Assembly: GCA_944325635.1 (NCBI GenBank)
Contig: CALVBD010000008.1
Span: 1 to 64,000 of the forward strand
DNA: 64,000 bases
Direction of reading: 5' to 3'
Origin: Candidatus Gastranaerophilales bacterium
Lineage (GTDB): Bacteria > Cyanobacteriota > Vampirovibrionia > Gastranaerophilales > Gastranaerophilaceae
Positions 9,023 through 18,229 of the stretch are shown here, in pieces. Position numbers and translations under genes: made by a program. The stretch's first letter is position 1. Each line of letters starts with the position of its first letter. Under the pieces are notes generated by a model, which had not been told where the DNA came from, searched no databases, and saw nothing but the letters and a program-made list of their open reading frames with translations.

Positions 9023-9550
9023 ATGAAAAAGATTTTTATATTACTATTGCTGTTAGTATTTCATTTACCCGTATGCGCAGAGGTTCTTCAGGGCAGCATA
9101 ACGTATGATGTCGATTCCGCACGTGAAGAATTACTTAAATATTCAGATAATAAAATTGACAAAACCCTTGTAGAATCCTTTTATAAAGATTACTACTACA
9201 AAGAAAATCAAGCCTATAAACTCAGCGCTGATACAAACCTTACGAACAGAGTGCTTGCATTCTTTTCTGATACAACGTACGGGGTTATGTATAAAGCTAT
9301 ACCTCTGTATGTCTGGTACTATTCAAAAGACGGAGATTTAATTTACATGGAAAAGAAAGATTCCACAGAATATCCGTACAAGGCTTACAAATACACGCCA
9401 TCAGGCTTGTTAATGAATATGAGCCTCAGAGTTTCAAAAGAAGAAACTTTCATATATACTCCTGCCGGGAAACTTGTTGCGCACTGGATTGGACCAAACG
9501 CTTATGATGAAGATAACAATATTATAATGACACGCGAATATAAAGAGTAA
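9023..9550 (+). CDS. Exported protein of unknown function
   Basis: A 175-residue product. I place the start at 9023 (MKKIFILLLLLVFHLPVCA), which gives a clean signal peptide; the earlier in-frame start at 8987 adds 12 residues that spoil it. The mature part has YYSKDGDLIYMEKKDS and YTPSGLLM/YTPAGKLVAHW segments, which look like two or three beta-hairpin units of the YD/MORN-like kind (Y-x-G-x-L). No enzyme motif is seen. It follows bcp by 41 nt but has no obvious Shine-Dalgarno sequence. It is likely periplasmic or membrane-associated. Confidence 0.6.
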   Translation: MKKIFILLLLLVFHLPVCAEVLQGSITYDVDSAREELLKYSDNKIDKTLVESFYKDYYYKENQAYKLSADTNLTNRVLAFFSDTTYGVMYKAIPLYVWYYSKDGDLIYMEKKDSTEYPYKAYKYTPSGLLMNMSLRVSKEETFIYTPAGKLVAHWIGPNAYDEDNNIIMTREYKE

Positions 9551-9645
9551 CTCCGGACACTTATCCAATCCTCAAATTTTACTATACGATGGAGCAATTT
9601 TTTCATAACCGCCTTTAAGTTTTAATTAACTGAAAAGGAGGAATT

Positions 9646-10368
9646 ATGTTTAATTCAGACGAAAACATTGAAATTGAAGAAGAATTTGCAGAAAGCTGCG
9701 AATTAGCAAAGAGCGCAAAAATTCTTATGGTCGTAACAAATACTGATCATTTTGATGAACACCATAAGACAGGTGTTTGGTTTGAAGAATTTGCCATACC
9801 TTATCTTGCGTTTGAAAAAGAAGGTTATTTTGTAACAGTTGCAAGCTTAAAAGGAGGCAAGGCCCCACTTGATCCCGCAAGTGACAACCTAATTGATGAC
9901 ATAAAGTGGAATAAAGCAAAAAAAGCACTCGAGGATACAACACCATTAGAAAGTATTGACTATACCTTCTATGACGCAATAGTATTGCCGGGAGGACACG
10001 GGCCTATGTTTGACCTTGCCAAAAGCGAACTTCTGGGAGAAATTGTGTCATATTTTGACGAGAAAAATAAAATTATTGCTGCAGTCTGCCATGGTCCGGC
10101 TGGACTTTTAACCGCAGAAAAAGACGGAAAACCTTTTGTCAGTGGACGGACATTGACAGCGTTTACAAACGAGGAAGAAATCGCATATAAAAAAGACCAA
10201 CTTACTCCGTTTATGCTAGAAGATGCACTTGTTAAGAAAGGAGCTATATTTAAAAACGGCGGAGTTGGTGCCGTAAATGTTATTGAAGACAGTAATCTTA
10301 TTACGGGTCAAAATTTTCAATCCGCAGAACTCTTTGCAAAAACAATTATCAATCATTTAGAAATGTAA
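9646..10368 (+). CDS. DJ-1/PfpI family protein (Hsp31-like class I glutamine amidotransferase fold)
   Basis: A 240-residue protein with the DJ-1/PfpI nucleophile elbow AAVCHGPAGLL (Cys148, His149) and the acid-bearing segment TGVWFEEFAIPY (Glu47/48), plus IVLPGGHGPMFDL. The layout matches the Hsp31/YajL-like group, for which glyoxalase III, deglycase and holdase chaperone activities have been described. Which applies here cannot be decided from sequence. The first 20 residues are an acidic extension. A strong AAAGGAGG site precedes the ATG, and a terminator follows directly, so it is a single-gene unit. Confidence 0.85.
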   Translation: MFNSDENIEIEEEFAESCELAKSAKILMVVTNTDHFDEHHKTGVWFEEFAIPYLAFEKEGYFVTVASLKGGKAPLDPASDNLIDDIKWNKAKKALEDTTPLESIDYTFYDAIVLPGGHGPMFDLAKSELLGEIVSYFDEKNKIIAAVCHGPAGLLTAEKDGKPFVSGRTLTAFTNEEEIAYKKDQLTPFMLEDALVKKGAIFKNGGVGAVNVIEDSNLITGQNFQSAELFAKTIINHLEM

Positions 10369-10370
10369 AT

Positions 10371-10399
10371 AAAAAAGCCGTCTTAACAGCGGCTTTTTT
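10371..10399 (+). terminator. Rho-independent terminator
   Basis: Stem AAAAAGCCG/CGGCTTTTT starting 3 nt after the DJ-1 family gene. Confidence 0.88.
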
Positions 10400-10430
10400 A
10401 TGATAAAATCTCTGTAGAAAGGGATAATGT

Positions 10431-11519
10431 ATGTTTGATAATAAAGTAAATGTCTTAAAAGCACTGGCTATAACACTTGTTGTTTCCGGACATCTGGAAT
10501 TCTCGCTTCTGGGAATTTTTCCGCCTTATTCATTTCAGCTTGCGCTGTTTTTCTTTATATCAGGATATTTATTTAACAAAAAATACCTTGATGATGTCGT
10601 GACATTTATTGAAAAACGTATAAAAACCCTTCTGCTGCCGTACTTTTTATACAGTACCTTTTACCTTGGCGTCACAGCATTAATCGCAAAACTCACAGGC
10701 AAATGGTGGGGAATGCCGTTATCATTGAAAAATTTCTTTATAACTCCGTTTCTCAACGGACATCAATTTGATTTGTCATGCCCGCTGTGGTTTGTAACCC
10801 AGTTATTTATGACAATGATAACTTTCTTATTCCTTTTCAGAGTTTTACGCGGCATAAAAGACAACAAATACTTTCATCTTGCAGTATTTACACTGCTGGG
10901 GATTTCGGCAATTCCACTGTCAAAAGTTGTTGCAGTAACACCACTTGCCTTAATTGTTATAAGAACGATGTTCTCATTATTCTTTGTTTATCTGGGGTAT
11001 TTCTACAAAAACTTTATTGAGGATAAATATGATATTCTGACTATGAAATGGTTCGGGGCAATTGTGGTTTTACAGTCAGTTTTATGGATGTTTAACAGGG
11101 ATTACGATCCGGAACATGGAATCGGTTTAAGCTATGTACTTGTTTGGGCGCGGTTTGATGATCAGTTAATTGTACCGATTTTAACTGCACTTACAGGTAT
11201 TTGGGCATCTTTATTCACAGTTAAAATCATCTATCCTTACGTAAAAGATTTAAAATTCGTAAATTATCTCGGGAAAACAACATATCACATAATGGCAAAC
11301 CATCTTTTGGTTATGTATATTATCACGGCGATTTTCTTAAAAATCAACGGAATTCCGATAGCAGAACGTGCAAACCACGACATTTATTGGATTTACAATC
11401 CGGTACAAACGACATACCTTTATTTTGTGCTCACAATGGTAATAACAACTTACGCAGGTGCAGCACAACAATATCTGTGGAAAAAAGCAAAAAATTTATT
11501 TACCGAGAAAGACGTCTAA
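10431..11519 (+). CDS. Acyltransferase 3 family membrane protein
   Basis: A 362-residue protein with about ten hydrophobic segments. It begins with the family signature: NVLKALAITLVVSGHLEF (His near residue 22 as probable catalytic residue) followed by FFFISGYLFNKKY. These integral membrane enzymes transfer acetyl or other acyl groups to surface glycans, lipids or peptides. The target here is unknown, and no glycan cluster is nearby. AAAGGG lies upstream of the ATG. The last 24 nt overlap the end of the convergent nucleotidyltransferase gene. Confidence 0.85.
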   Translation: MFDNKVNVLKALAITLVVSGHLEFSLLGIFPPYSFQLALFFFISGYLFNKKYLDDVVTFIEKRIKTLLLPYFLYSTFYLGVTALIAKLTGKWWGMPLSLKNFFITPFLNGHQFDLSCPLWFVTQLFMTMITFLFLFRVLRGIKDNKYFHLAVFTLLGISAIPLSKVVAVTPLALIVIRTMFSLFFVYLGYFYKNFIEDKYDILTMKWFGAIVVLQSVLWMFNRDYDPEHGIGLSYVLVWARFDDQLIVPILTALTGIWASLFTVKIIYPYVKDLKFVNYLGKTTYHIMANHLLVMYIITAIFLKINGIPIAERANHDIYWIYNPVQTTYLYFVLTMVITTYAGAAQQYLWKKAKNLFTEKDV

Positions 11520-12281
11520 TTCATCAAGCAATTTTGTTAATGACTGAAGGATCTGCGGACTGCCAACGGATTTAACAACAGCTGTAACATCATCTTCAAA
11601 GTCTTTAGGGAGTTTTTTGCAATATTTTTTTGCATATTGAACTAATTTCTTTTCACCCGGATGTGTCTGCATATTATATGCAAACAAAATATCAAAATAG
11701 CTTGCTAAAAGCGCAGCCGTTCTATGATTTTGGCTTACCAGATCCTCTCTTTTAACCGCAAGTTCCACCTGTTTATAAAAAGGAGCACCGTCAAGAGATC
11801 TCAGCATCGGATAATTTTTATTAATAATATTCTGTTTAAGCTCTTCTGGATAAGGTTCTTTTAACTCATCAATAATTCTTTCAAATTCATAATTTCGGTC
11901 ATAGAGAATTTTAGATGTTTTGAGATTATGAATAAACGCAGTTGTATAACCGAGACGGGCATTACACTTACTCCAGACCCAGTCCATTTCTTTATAAGCC
12001 CAGTCAAGATTTCTGTACATTATATCAATATACATGTTCTTAGGTTTTGTAACAGAGAACTCATCTCCGTCTTCAAAAAAAGTATTACCGATAGTGTATT
12101 TATCGCAATATTTTTTAATCAAATCTTCACGAAATTCAAGCGGAATTTTTTCACTCGAATATACATAGACATCAAAATCAGACATATCATCATTAATCAA
12201 ACTTGTCTTAGAACCGGATAAAACAACAGAATTTACTGTTTTGAGTTTTGAAAATTCTTCCGCGATGTCATTTAAAATCAT
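11496..12281 (-). CDS. Nucleotidyltransferase-fold protein (MNT/DUF4037-like)
   Basis: A 261-residue protein whose N-terminus has the minimal nucleotidyltransferase signature VVLSGSKTSLIND-DMSDFDVYVYS: GS followed by a DxD-type pair. A third carboxylate may come from MYIDIMY. The C-terminal half is helical and resembles the substrate-binding region of DUF4037 or aminoglycoside-nucleotidyltransferase-type proteins. The substrate is unknown, and there is no basis for calling it a resistance enzyme. Its 3' end overlaps the convergent acyltransferase gene by 24 bp. GGGAGA precedes the start. Confidence 0.7.
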   Translation of the reverse strand: MILNDIAEEFSKLKTVNSVVLSGSKTSLINDDMSDFDVYVYSSEKIPLEFREDLIKKYCDKYTIGNTFFEDGDEFSVTKPKNMYIDIMYRNLDWAYKEMDWVWSKCNARLGYTTAFIHNLKTSKILYDRNYEFERIIDELKEPYPEELKQNIINKNYPMLRSLDGAPFYKQVELAVKREDLVSQNHRTAALLASYFDILFAYNMQTHPGEKKLVQYAKKYCKKLPKDFEDDVTAVVKSVGSPQILQSLTKLLDELDVFLGK

Positions 12282-12455
12282 GATAATCTCCCTTTTAATT
12301 TATATTATAACAGAAAAAATGAAGATTGAAAAGCCTCCGATATCTTTTTTTCGATAAATTATTTTGGAAGATTTTTTAAGTAATCTTTTCGAATAAAAAC
12401 CTGAAAGACCTTCTTCATATTGCATACATTGAACAGGAATATGATTCCATATTTA

Positions 12456-12481
12456 TAAAAAGGGGGAAATAAAATCCCCCA
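12456..12481 (-). terminator. Rho-independent terminator
   Basis: Read on the minus strand: stem GGGGGA/TCCCCC with a 7-nt loop followed by TTTTT. It closes the hisS to 12492 gene group. Confidence 0.85.
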
Positions 12482-12491
12482 TCTGTTAAAC

Positions 12492-12680
12492 CTATTTTTT
12501 CACATCATCTTTAATAACAATTAAGTTATTCATGATTTTCATTGCACAGGTAGGCAGTACAACATGTTCCAGCCCGTCAGCAATACTAAGGATTTTACCT
12601 GCACCGAGAACAACTTCTTCGCCCTTGTAAGTAAATTTGTAATCTGTTTCTCTGTCTGAACGAATAGTAACTTTGTCCAT
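12492..12680 (-). CDS. Small conserved-looking protein of unknown function
   Basis: A 62-residue product with no recognised domain. It has alternating beta-type sequence (VTIRSDRETDYKFTYKGEEVVLGAG) and two Cys/Met-rich turns. GAAAGGAAA lies upstream of the ATG, and a strong terminator follows 11 nt after the stop, which supports a real gene. It is 33 nt downstream of the nucleotidyltransferase gene and may be the last gene of the hisS operon. Confidence 0.55.
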   Translation of the reverse strand: MDKVTIRSDRETDYKFTYKGEEVVLGAGKILSIADGLEHVVLPTCAMKIMNNLIVIKDDVKK

Positions 12681-12713
12681 TCTGTTTCCTTTCCTGATTT
12701 TGTCATTTTAACA

Positions 12714-13052
12714 TTAATTTTTATCTTCCATAATGCCCAGAGGATTAAAAAATAAACCTTCTTCCATTACCTCATCATAAATATCTTTATCTTCCTCAAA
12801 CTGTTTTTGTGTGTAAGGGTAAAGGTCTATACAAACCCCGAGTTGAGTTTCTATTTTTCCTACAATAGGCCAAATCTGTTCTCTTTTCGATTTATCTTCA
12901 ATTTCAAAAAGCGCAACAATTTCAATATCTTCATCTTCGTGTTCTTTCCCGTCAAGATAGGCGCCAAAAAGATAGAGCCCTTTGTAATCTTCAAAAGTTC
13001 TCCTGAAAGCGTTGGATAACAGCTTAATAACTTCATTAACCTGACTTGGCAT
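12714..13052 (-). CDS. Small nucleotidyltransferase-domain protein (MNT-like)
   Basis: A 112-residue protein with the fold signature YLFGAYLDGKEHEDEDIEIVALF. The canonical GS is GA here, and the second carboxylate of DxD is Glu. It could therefore be weakly active or inactive, like the MntA-type antitoxins, but no HEPN partner gene is adjacent. It begins 12 nt after the hisS stop, so it is presumably co-transcribed with hisS. The substrate is unknown. Confidence 0.6.
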   Translation of the reverse strand: MPSQVNEVIKLLSNAFRRTFEDYKGLYLFGAYLDGKEHEDEDIEIVALFEIEDKSKREQIWPIVGKIETQLGVCIDLYPYTQKQFEEDKDIYDEVMEEGLFFNPLGIMEDKN

Positions 13053-13064
13053 AGTTTCAACCCC

Positions 13065-14300
13065 TTATATTCGATTCAGAACTTCGCTTCTTTTTATAGT
13101 AACCTGTTCGGATGTTTTCAAATCTTTAACGGAAACCGTACCGGATTTTATTTCATCTTCACCCAAAATAAGCGCAAAATCAGCGACTTTGCCTGCTTTT
13201 TCAAGTTGTTTAGTGAACTTTTTATTAGTAAGGTCAAATTCTACATTTTTACCTGCAGCGCGGAGTTCTTCCGCAAGTTCAAAGGCATCGGCAGGTGAAT
13301 TTGACACAATATAAGCGTCAAGTTTTTGCGGTTCAACAGGAGGAAGGAGAGAATTCAGCCTTTCCATACCCATAGCCCAGCCGACGGCAGGAGTATCGTC
13401 ACCGCCGAGGTTTCTGACAAGGCTGTCATAGCGTCCGCCGCCGCATACAGCGTTTTGGGAGCCGAGGTTGTTTGATTTTATTTCAAAAACCGTTCTGTTA
13501 TAATAATCCAGACCTCTTACAAGAAGTTTATTTTCAACGTATTTAATTCTTAAAACATCCAGATAGGATTTTACGGCTCTGTAGTGTTCAGCGCATTCTT
13601 CGCAAATAAAATCTGACTGGATAACCTTTTGGATTTCAGGTTTTGCAAAAATTTCTTTGCAGGAGTCAACTTTACAATCCAGAAGACGGAGAGGATTTTT
13701 TTCATATCTGTTTTGACAATCCTCACACAGATTTTCAAATTCAGGTTTCAGGACTTCTTTAATTTTTGCCTTGTAAGCTTCGCGGCACTTAGGACATCCG
13801 AGGGAATTTATTTCCACCTCTAAATCATTAAGGCCGAGGGCTTTCAGATAATTAACCGCAAGCAAAATAACCTCTGCGTCAGCTGTCGGCTGTTTTACGC
13901 CGAACATTTCAACGCCTACCTGATGGAACTGGCGTTGTCTGCCTGCCTGCGGACGCTCATATCGGAACATCGGACCTTTATACCAGAGTTTAACAGGAGG
14001 CGAAAGTCTTGCCATGCCGTTTTCTATAAACGAACGCACAACTCCTGCCGTGTTTTCAGGACGGAGGGTCAACGAGCGGTCGCTTTTTTCAAAGGTGTAC
14101 ATTTCTTTATTTACAATATCAGTTGTATCGCCCACCCCGCGCGCAAAAAGTTCGGTGGCTTCAAAAATCGGCGTCCTGATTTCTTTATAGCCGTATTTTG
14201 AAAACACTTCAAGCGCTATTTTTTCCATACGCTGCCACGATGCAACGTCCTGAGGTAAAATGTCTTTTGTCCCTTTTATCACGTTAATAATTTTTGCCAT
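13065..14300 (-). CDS. hisS: Histidyl-tRNA synthetase
   Basis: A 411-residue class II aminoacyl-tRNA synthetase that charges tRNA-His in the cytoplasm. Visible features are the N-terminal INVIKGTKDILP, motif 2 (RPENTAGVVRSFIENG...WYKGPMFRYERPQAGRQRQFHQVGVE), the histidine-specific block LVRGLDYYNRTVFEI, motif 3 (DDTPAVGWAMGMERL) and a C-terminal anticodon-binding domain (AYIVSNS...FALILGEDEI). An insert with paired CxxC sequences (CPKC, CEDC, CEEC) near residues 175-240 suggests a zinc-binding module seen in some bacterial HisRS. It heads a group with two small genes downstream. Confidence 0.96.
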   Translation of the reverse strand: MAKIINVIKGTKDILPQDVASWQRMEKIALEVFSKYGYKEIRTPIFEATELFARGVGDTTDIVNKEMYTFEKSDRSLTLRPENTAGVVRSFIENGMARLSPPVKLWYKGPMFRYERPQAGRQRQFHQVGVEMFGVKQPTADAEVILLAVNYLKALGLNDLEVEINSLGCPKCREAYKAKIKEVLKPEFENLCEDCQNRYEKNPLRLLDCKVDSCKEIFAKPEIQKVIQSDFICEECAEHYRAVKSYLDVLRIKYVENKLLVRGLDYYNRTVFEIKSNNLGSQNAVCGGGRYDSLVRNLGGDDTPAVGWAMGMERLNSLLPPVEPQKLDAYIVSNSPADAFELAEELRAAGKNVEFDLTNKKFTKQLEKAGKVADFALILGEDEIKSGTVSVKDLKTSEQVTIKRSEVLNRI

Positions 14301-14427
14301 AAAGCCATTATAGTCTTTCGCCCCGTTATTGTCAACGAAAATTTGCGACTTCTATTAATATACCGTCATAATAGATTGAAAAATTCCCCTATGTTTTATA
14401 AAATAAAGTATAATCTGAAGGAGTATT

Positions 14428-15141
14428 ATGACAGGAACACAAAAACGTATCTTAATTGTCGATGATGACGATGAAATAAGGGAATTACTGGAATTTGACG
14501 TCGGACAGAGCGGATATTTTGTTGACACGGCAAAAGACGGGCTGGAGGGGCTGAATAAAGCGCTCAACAATTCGTACGACCTTATTCTGCTTGATGTTAT
14601 GATGCCAAAGATGAACGGGTTTGATGTTGCAAAAAACATCCGTCAGGCAAAGCTCGCTATCCCTATTTTAATGCTTACGGCAAAAGGTACAATTGATGAT
14701 AAGACTGAAGGTTTTGACTGCGGGGCGGACGATTACCTTGTGAAACCTTTTGATATTCAGGAAGTGCTTTTGAGAATAAAAGTCCTTTTAAGACGCAATC
14801 AGGTAGAAGATACCAATTCCCTCTCCGACGAAATCTTAAGCGCCGGAGATATCCAGATCTTTCCTGAAACTCTTGAATGTATTATTATCAATAAAAGAAT
14901 TAAACTCACTCCGACGGAATTTGAAATTTTATACAGCCTGATGCAGCACTTTAACCAGCCTGTTACGCTCGCAACACTGCTGGATGAAGTCTGGGGTTAT
15001 GACAGCAACGAAGATGTACGTATGCTGAGGGTTCATGTGGGAGGATTGAGAAATAAAATTGAACCTGATTCCAAAAATCCGAAATACCTCCATACAGTTA
15101 CTAACGTGGGTTACAAATTGACTCCTTTTGCAGGAGAATAG
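14428..15141 (+). CDS. OmpR-family response regulator
   Basis: A 237-residue two-component regulator. The receiver domain (1-120) has the acidic pocket VDDDDE, the phosphorylated Asp56 in LLDVMMP, and the KPF lysine (YLVKPFD). The C-terminal winged helix (about 140-234) has the OmpR pattern IKLTPTEFEILYSLMQ...VWGYDSNEDVRMLRVHVGGLRNKI. It should act as a dimeric transcription factor when phosphorylated by the kinase encoded immediately downstream. The signal and targets are not evident. Confidence 0.93.
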   Translation: MTGTQKRILIVDDDDEIRELLEFDVGQSGYFVDTAKDGLEGLNKALNNSYDLILLDVMMPKMNGFDVAKNIRQAKLAIPILMLTAKGTIDDKTEGFDCGADDYLVKPFDIQEVLLRIKVLLRRNQVEDTNSLSDEILSAGDIQIFPETLECIIINKRIKLTPTEFEILYSLMQHFNQPVTLATLLDEVWGYDSNEDVRMLRVHVGGLRNKIEPDSKNPKYLHTVTNVGYKLTPFAGE

Positions 15142-15142
15142 C

Positions 15143-16825
15143 ATGTTTTTAAAATTAAAAAGGTTAAAAATCGTTGAACAAATCGGAATTGTATTTTTCT
15201 TTGCGGTTCTGATACCTATGTGCGTGAGCGGGTTTATTATCAACAATATTAACCAGCACTCAATGCGCCACCAGCTTAGAGAATCCGCTGTTCTTATAGC
15301 TAATATGGTGTCTGATGAGATAGATTTTTTCTCAAACACAATTAACAATAACCTTGAACAAATCGCGTTTTCGCTTGATTTCATCCCTACGAAGGCACAG
15401 AAAACAAAATACCTCAAAAATGTTTCTTCAAACTTTGACAACTGTGAAAAAATTGAAATCGTCGGGTCAAAAGAAGAACTTGAAAAAATTCATAAAGAAA
15501 ACAGTCTTTTAAATAAAGCAACAGTATCAATTCCGCTTGATAAAACGAATTTTCTTGTTGCAACATATACAATTCAGGCGCTGCAGGATGAACTTTTTCA
15601 GTCATTAAAAGATGACGCGCGGCAGATTTATGTAATGACAAATGATGGCAAACTCATTGCCTCGCATAATTATACTGAAAGTGTCTTTGAAGAAACTCTC
15701 TCGCTTCTGCCGAAAAGACTTAAATTAAATACGCCGGTAATTTTCGGAGACGTGAAAAACCAGCCGCTTGTATATGTACATAAAAATGATCCGCCGATTA
15801 CGATTATCGTAAACACAACGGAAAGAGTTACCCAAAAAGCAATTAACAATAACCGCGCAAAAATAATTCTTTCGTTTATTCTTGCAACTCTTGTTATAAT
15901 TTTTGTGACAGCACTATACACATATTATCTTTATATTAATATAAGGCAGTTATTTAAAGGTATTATCGCAATTTCAAAAGGGAACTACGAACGTCAGATA
16001 AGGCTTTTGACAACTGCCTTCACCCCGCATGAAATTGTTTTCCTTGCATTTGAATTTAACCGTATGGCAGGCGAAATCCATAAATCTTACCTCCAATTAA
16101 AGCAAAATAACATCGAATTAAAGCAGTTGAACGAATTCCGCTCAAATCTCATTGATACGGTAAGCCATGAATTAAGAACCCCTCTGACAAGCATTCAAGG
16201 CTATACCTCACGGCTTTTGAGGCAGGATATTAAAATTGACGAGGAAACAAAACAAAAATCACTCAGAATAATTAAAGAACAATCAGAAAGACTAAAACGA
16301 TTAATAGAGGATTTATTGACAATCCCTGATATTGAAGGCATGCGGCTTCGCACAAATGTGGAAAGCGTCTGGCTTCCGGAGGTTATGGAAACCGCTAAAC
16401 TCCTCGTAAAAAATAAAGACAACAAAGAAATTGTAATAAATATACCGGAAAATTTCCCGAATGTTTCGGGCGACAAAAACAGACTTGAACAGGTGTTTGT
16501 AAATTTAATCGAAAACGCCGTAAAATACGCCTATCCTGATACAAAAATTGTTGTTGACGGAGTTGTGGAAGGCGATATTGCAAAAATTTTCGTGAAAAAC
16601 GACTGCGACGTAATCCCGCCGAAAAAATTAAACACCCTCTTTGAAAAATTTATGCGTCTTGATGACAACACAACCCGCACAACCCGCGGAACAGGATTAG
16701 GGTTGTTTATAGTAAAAGGGCTTGTGGAAGCCATGCAGGGTGATATAAAATTAACCTCCGATGAAAAATGCGGATTCTGTGTTGAAGTAGACCTGAAACT
16801 TGCAACCGATGAGGCTGTTGTATGA
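15143..16825 (+). CDS. Membrane sensor histidine kinase
   Basis: A 560-residue kinase. The ATG at 15143 is chosen because AGGAG (15132-15136) sits just upstream; it lies 2 nt after the response-regulator stop. One transmembrane helix near residue 15-35 and another near 240-265 bracket a 200-residue extracytoplasmic sensor. They are followed by a HAMP-like linker, a HisKA domain with the phosphoacceptor His342 in DTVSHELRTPLTSIQGY, and a HATPase_c domain (NLIENAVKYA, GTGLGLFIVKGLVEAM). It is the partner of the upstream regulator. Its stop overlaps the tadA start (ATGA). Confidence 0.92.
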   Translation: MFLKLKRLKIVEQIGIVFFFAVLIPMCVSGFIINNINQHSMRHQLRESAVLIANMVSDEIDFFSNTINNNLEQIAFSLDFIPTKAQKTKYLKNVSSNFDNCEKIEIVGSKEELEKIHKENSLLNKATVSIPLDKTNFLVATYTIQALQDELFQSLKDDARQIYVMTNDGKLIASHNYTESVFEETLSLLPKRLKLNTPVIFGDVKNQPLVYVHKNDPPITIIVNTTERVTQKAINNNRAKIILSFILATLVIIFVTALYTYYLYINIRQLFKGIIAISKGNYERQIRLLTTAFTPHEIVFLAFEFNRMAGEIHKSYLQLKQNNIELKQLNEFRSNLIDTVSHELRTPLTSIQGYTSRLLRQDIKIDEETKQKSLRIIKEQSERLKRLIEDLLTIPDIEGMRLRTNVESVWLPEVMETAKLLVKNKDNKEIVINIPENFPNVSGDKNRLEQVFVNLIENAVKYAYPDTKIVVDGVVEGDIAKIFVKNDCDVIPPKKLNTLFEKFMRLDDNTTRTTRGTGLGLFIVKGLVEAMQGDIKLTSDEKCGFCVEVDLKLATDEAVV

Positions 16826-17244
16826 TGGAAAGAGCCATAAAAGCCGCAGAAAACGCCGCGGGCGAAATTGCAGTCGGGGCGATTATCGTAAAAGACCGAG
16901 AGGTTATTGCCTCTGCCTGTAACCAAAAAGAAGCCCTGAAAGATGTCACGGCGCACGCAGAAATTCTTGCAATCCGCGAAGCCGAAAAAAAACTCGAGGG
17001 CTGGCGGCTTGATGACTGTGAAATGTATGTTACTCTTGAACCATGCCCGATGTGTGCCTGGGCAATCGTTCAATCGCGAATAAAAACTGTTTACTTCGGC
17101 TCATACGATACAAACTATGGTGCCTTAGGCTCTGTACTTGATGTGAGAAAACTTTCCGGTTCAAAACTGAAAGTCTACGGCGGAATTATGGAGACCGAGT
17201 GCGACGAACTTTTAAAAAAATGTTTTAAAAATTTGAGAAAATAA
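16822..17244 (+). CDS. tadA: tRNA-specific adenosine deaminase
   Basis: A 140-residue zinc enzyme that converts A34 to inosine in tRNA-Arg(ACG). The zinc site is HAE (His45, catalytic Glu47) plus PCPMC (Cys75, Cys78), with the usual GAIIVKD and LEPCPMCAWAIVQSRI context. It is slightly shorter at the N-terminus than typical TadA, beginning near the usual MxxA helix. It overlaps the kinase gene by 4 nt (ATGA), implying translational coupling to the two-component operon. Confidence 0.93.
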   Translation: MMERAIKAAENAAGEIAVGAIIVKDREVIASACNQKEALKDVTAHAEILAIREAEKKLEGWRLDDCEMYVTLEPCPMCAWAIVQSRIKTVYFGSYDTNYGALGSVLDVRKLSGSKLKVYGGIMETECDELLKKCFKNLRK

Positions 17245-17331
17245 TCTGGTGCCGCCCTCGCCGCTTCTTTTTGATAATTAAATTTATTCAGGTTATAATA
17301 ATGTCAGACCCCGAAGTTTTGAGGAGAGAAA

Positions 17332-18219
17332 ATGAAAAGACGTGTTACAGGTGTAATAAACGGTGCAATTGCCGCGGCAAGTTATGGTACAAATCCGCTT
17401 TTTGCTCTGCCATTATACGCATCAGGCATCGGTGTAAATTCCGTACTTTTCTACAGATATTCTTTTGCCGTTGTTATTTACTTTTTATGGCTGAAGTTTG
17501 TGAAAAAAACATCGCTCAAACTTACAAAAAAAGAATTTTTCCCTATATTTATCCTCGGGCTGTTCTTCTCGCTTTCATCGCTTACTCTTTTTGATGCATT
17601 CAGATATATTGAGGCAGGAATTGCCTGCACAATCCTTTTTATCTATCCCGTGCTTGTTGCAATCATGATGTGGGCTTTTTTCAAAGAAAAAATGACCAAA
17701 ACCGTTATTTTTTCCATACTTCTAACCTCTGTCGGTATCATTCTCTTATATAAAGGCAAGCCCGGGCTGGATTTAAATATGCACGGTATTTTAATGGTAT
17801 TTTCATCAGCCCTTTTGTATGCGTTATACATTATCGGCGTAAAAAATATTCCGTCTGTTAAACATATAAAAAGTGACAAAATGAGCTTTTACGTAATGCT
17901 TTTCGGGCTTCTGGTATACATATTCAACCTCAAATTCTGTACAGAACTGCAAATTATTGATAAACCTTTGATGTGGCTTTGTGCCGTTGCACTGGCAATT
18001 TTTCCGACAATAATATCGCTTGAGACAATTACAATTGCAATAAAACTTATAGGCTCGACAACAACTGCTATCCTCGGTGCTCTGGAACCGTTAACAGCAA
18101 TTTTTTTCGGTGTGCTCTTATTCCACGAACAGTTAACCCCGAGAATTATAACAGGCGTAATTCTAATTCTCACAGGGGTCATTCTTATTGTTACGCGTAA
18201 GATTTCGCACAGAGGATGA
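17332..18219 (+). CDS. EamA/DMT-superfamily transporter
   Basis: A 295-residue integral membrane protein with about ten hydrophobic helices and the internal duplication of the EamA family. Each half ends in a glycine/alanine-rich helix pair, for example IKLIGSTTTAILGALEPLTAIFFGVLLFHEQLTPRIITGVILILTGVIL. DMT exporters move small metabolites or amino acids, and the substrate cannot be told from sequence. GAGGAG lies 7 nt upstream of the ATG. A repeat-filled gap follows. Confidence 0.88.
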   Translation: MKRRVTGVINGAIAAASYGTNPLFALPLYASGIGVNSVLFYRYSFAVVIYFLWLKFVKKTSLKLTKKEFFPIFILGLFFSLSSLTLFDAFRYIEAGIACTILFIYPVLVAIMMWAFFKEKMTKTVIFSILLTSVGIILLYKGKPGLDLNMHGILMVFSSALLYALYIIGVKNIPSVKHIKSDKMSFYVMLFGLLVYIFNLKFCTELQIIDKPLMWLCAVALAIFPTIISLETITIAIKLIGSTTTAILGALEPLTAIFFGVLLFHEQLTPRIITGVILILTGVILIVTRKISHRG

Positions 18220-18229
18220 AGTGTGGTGG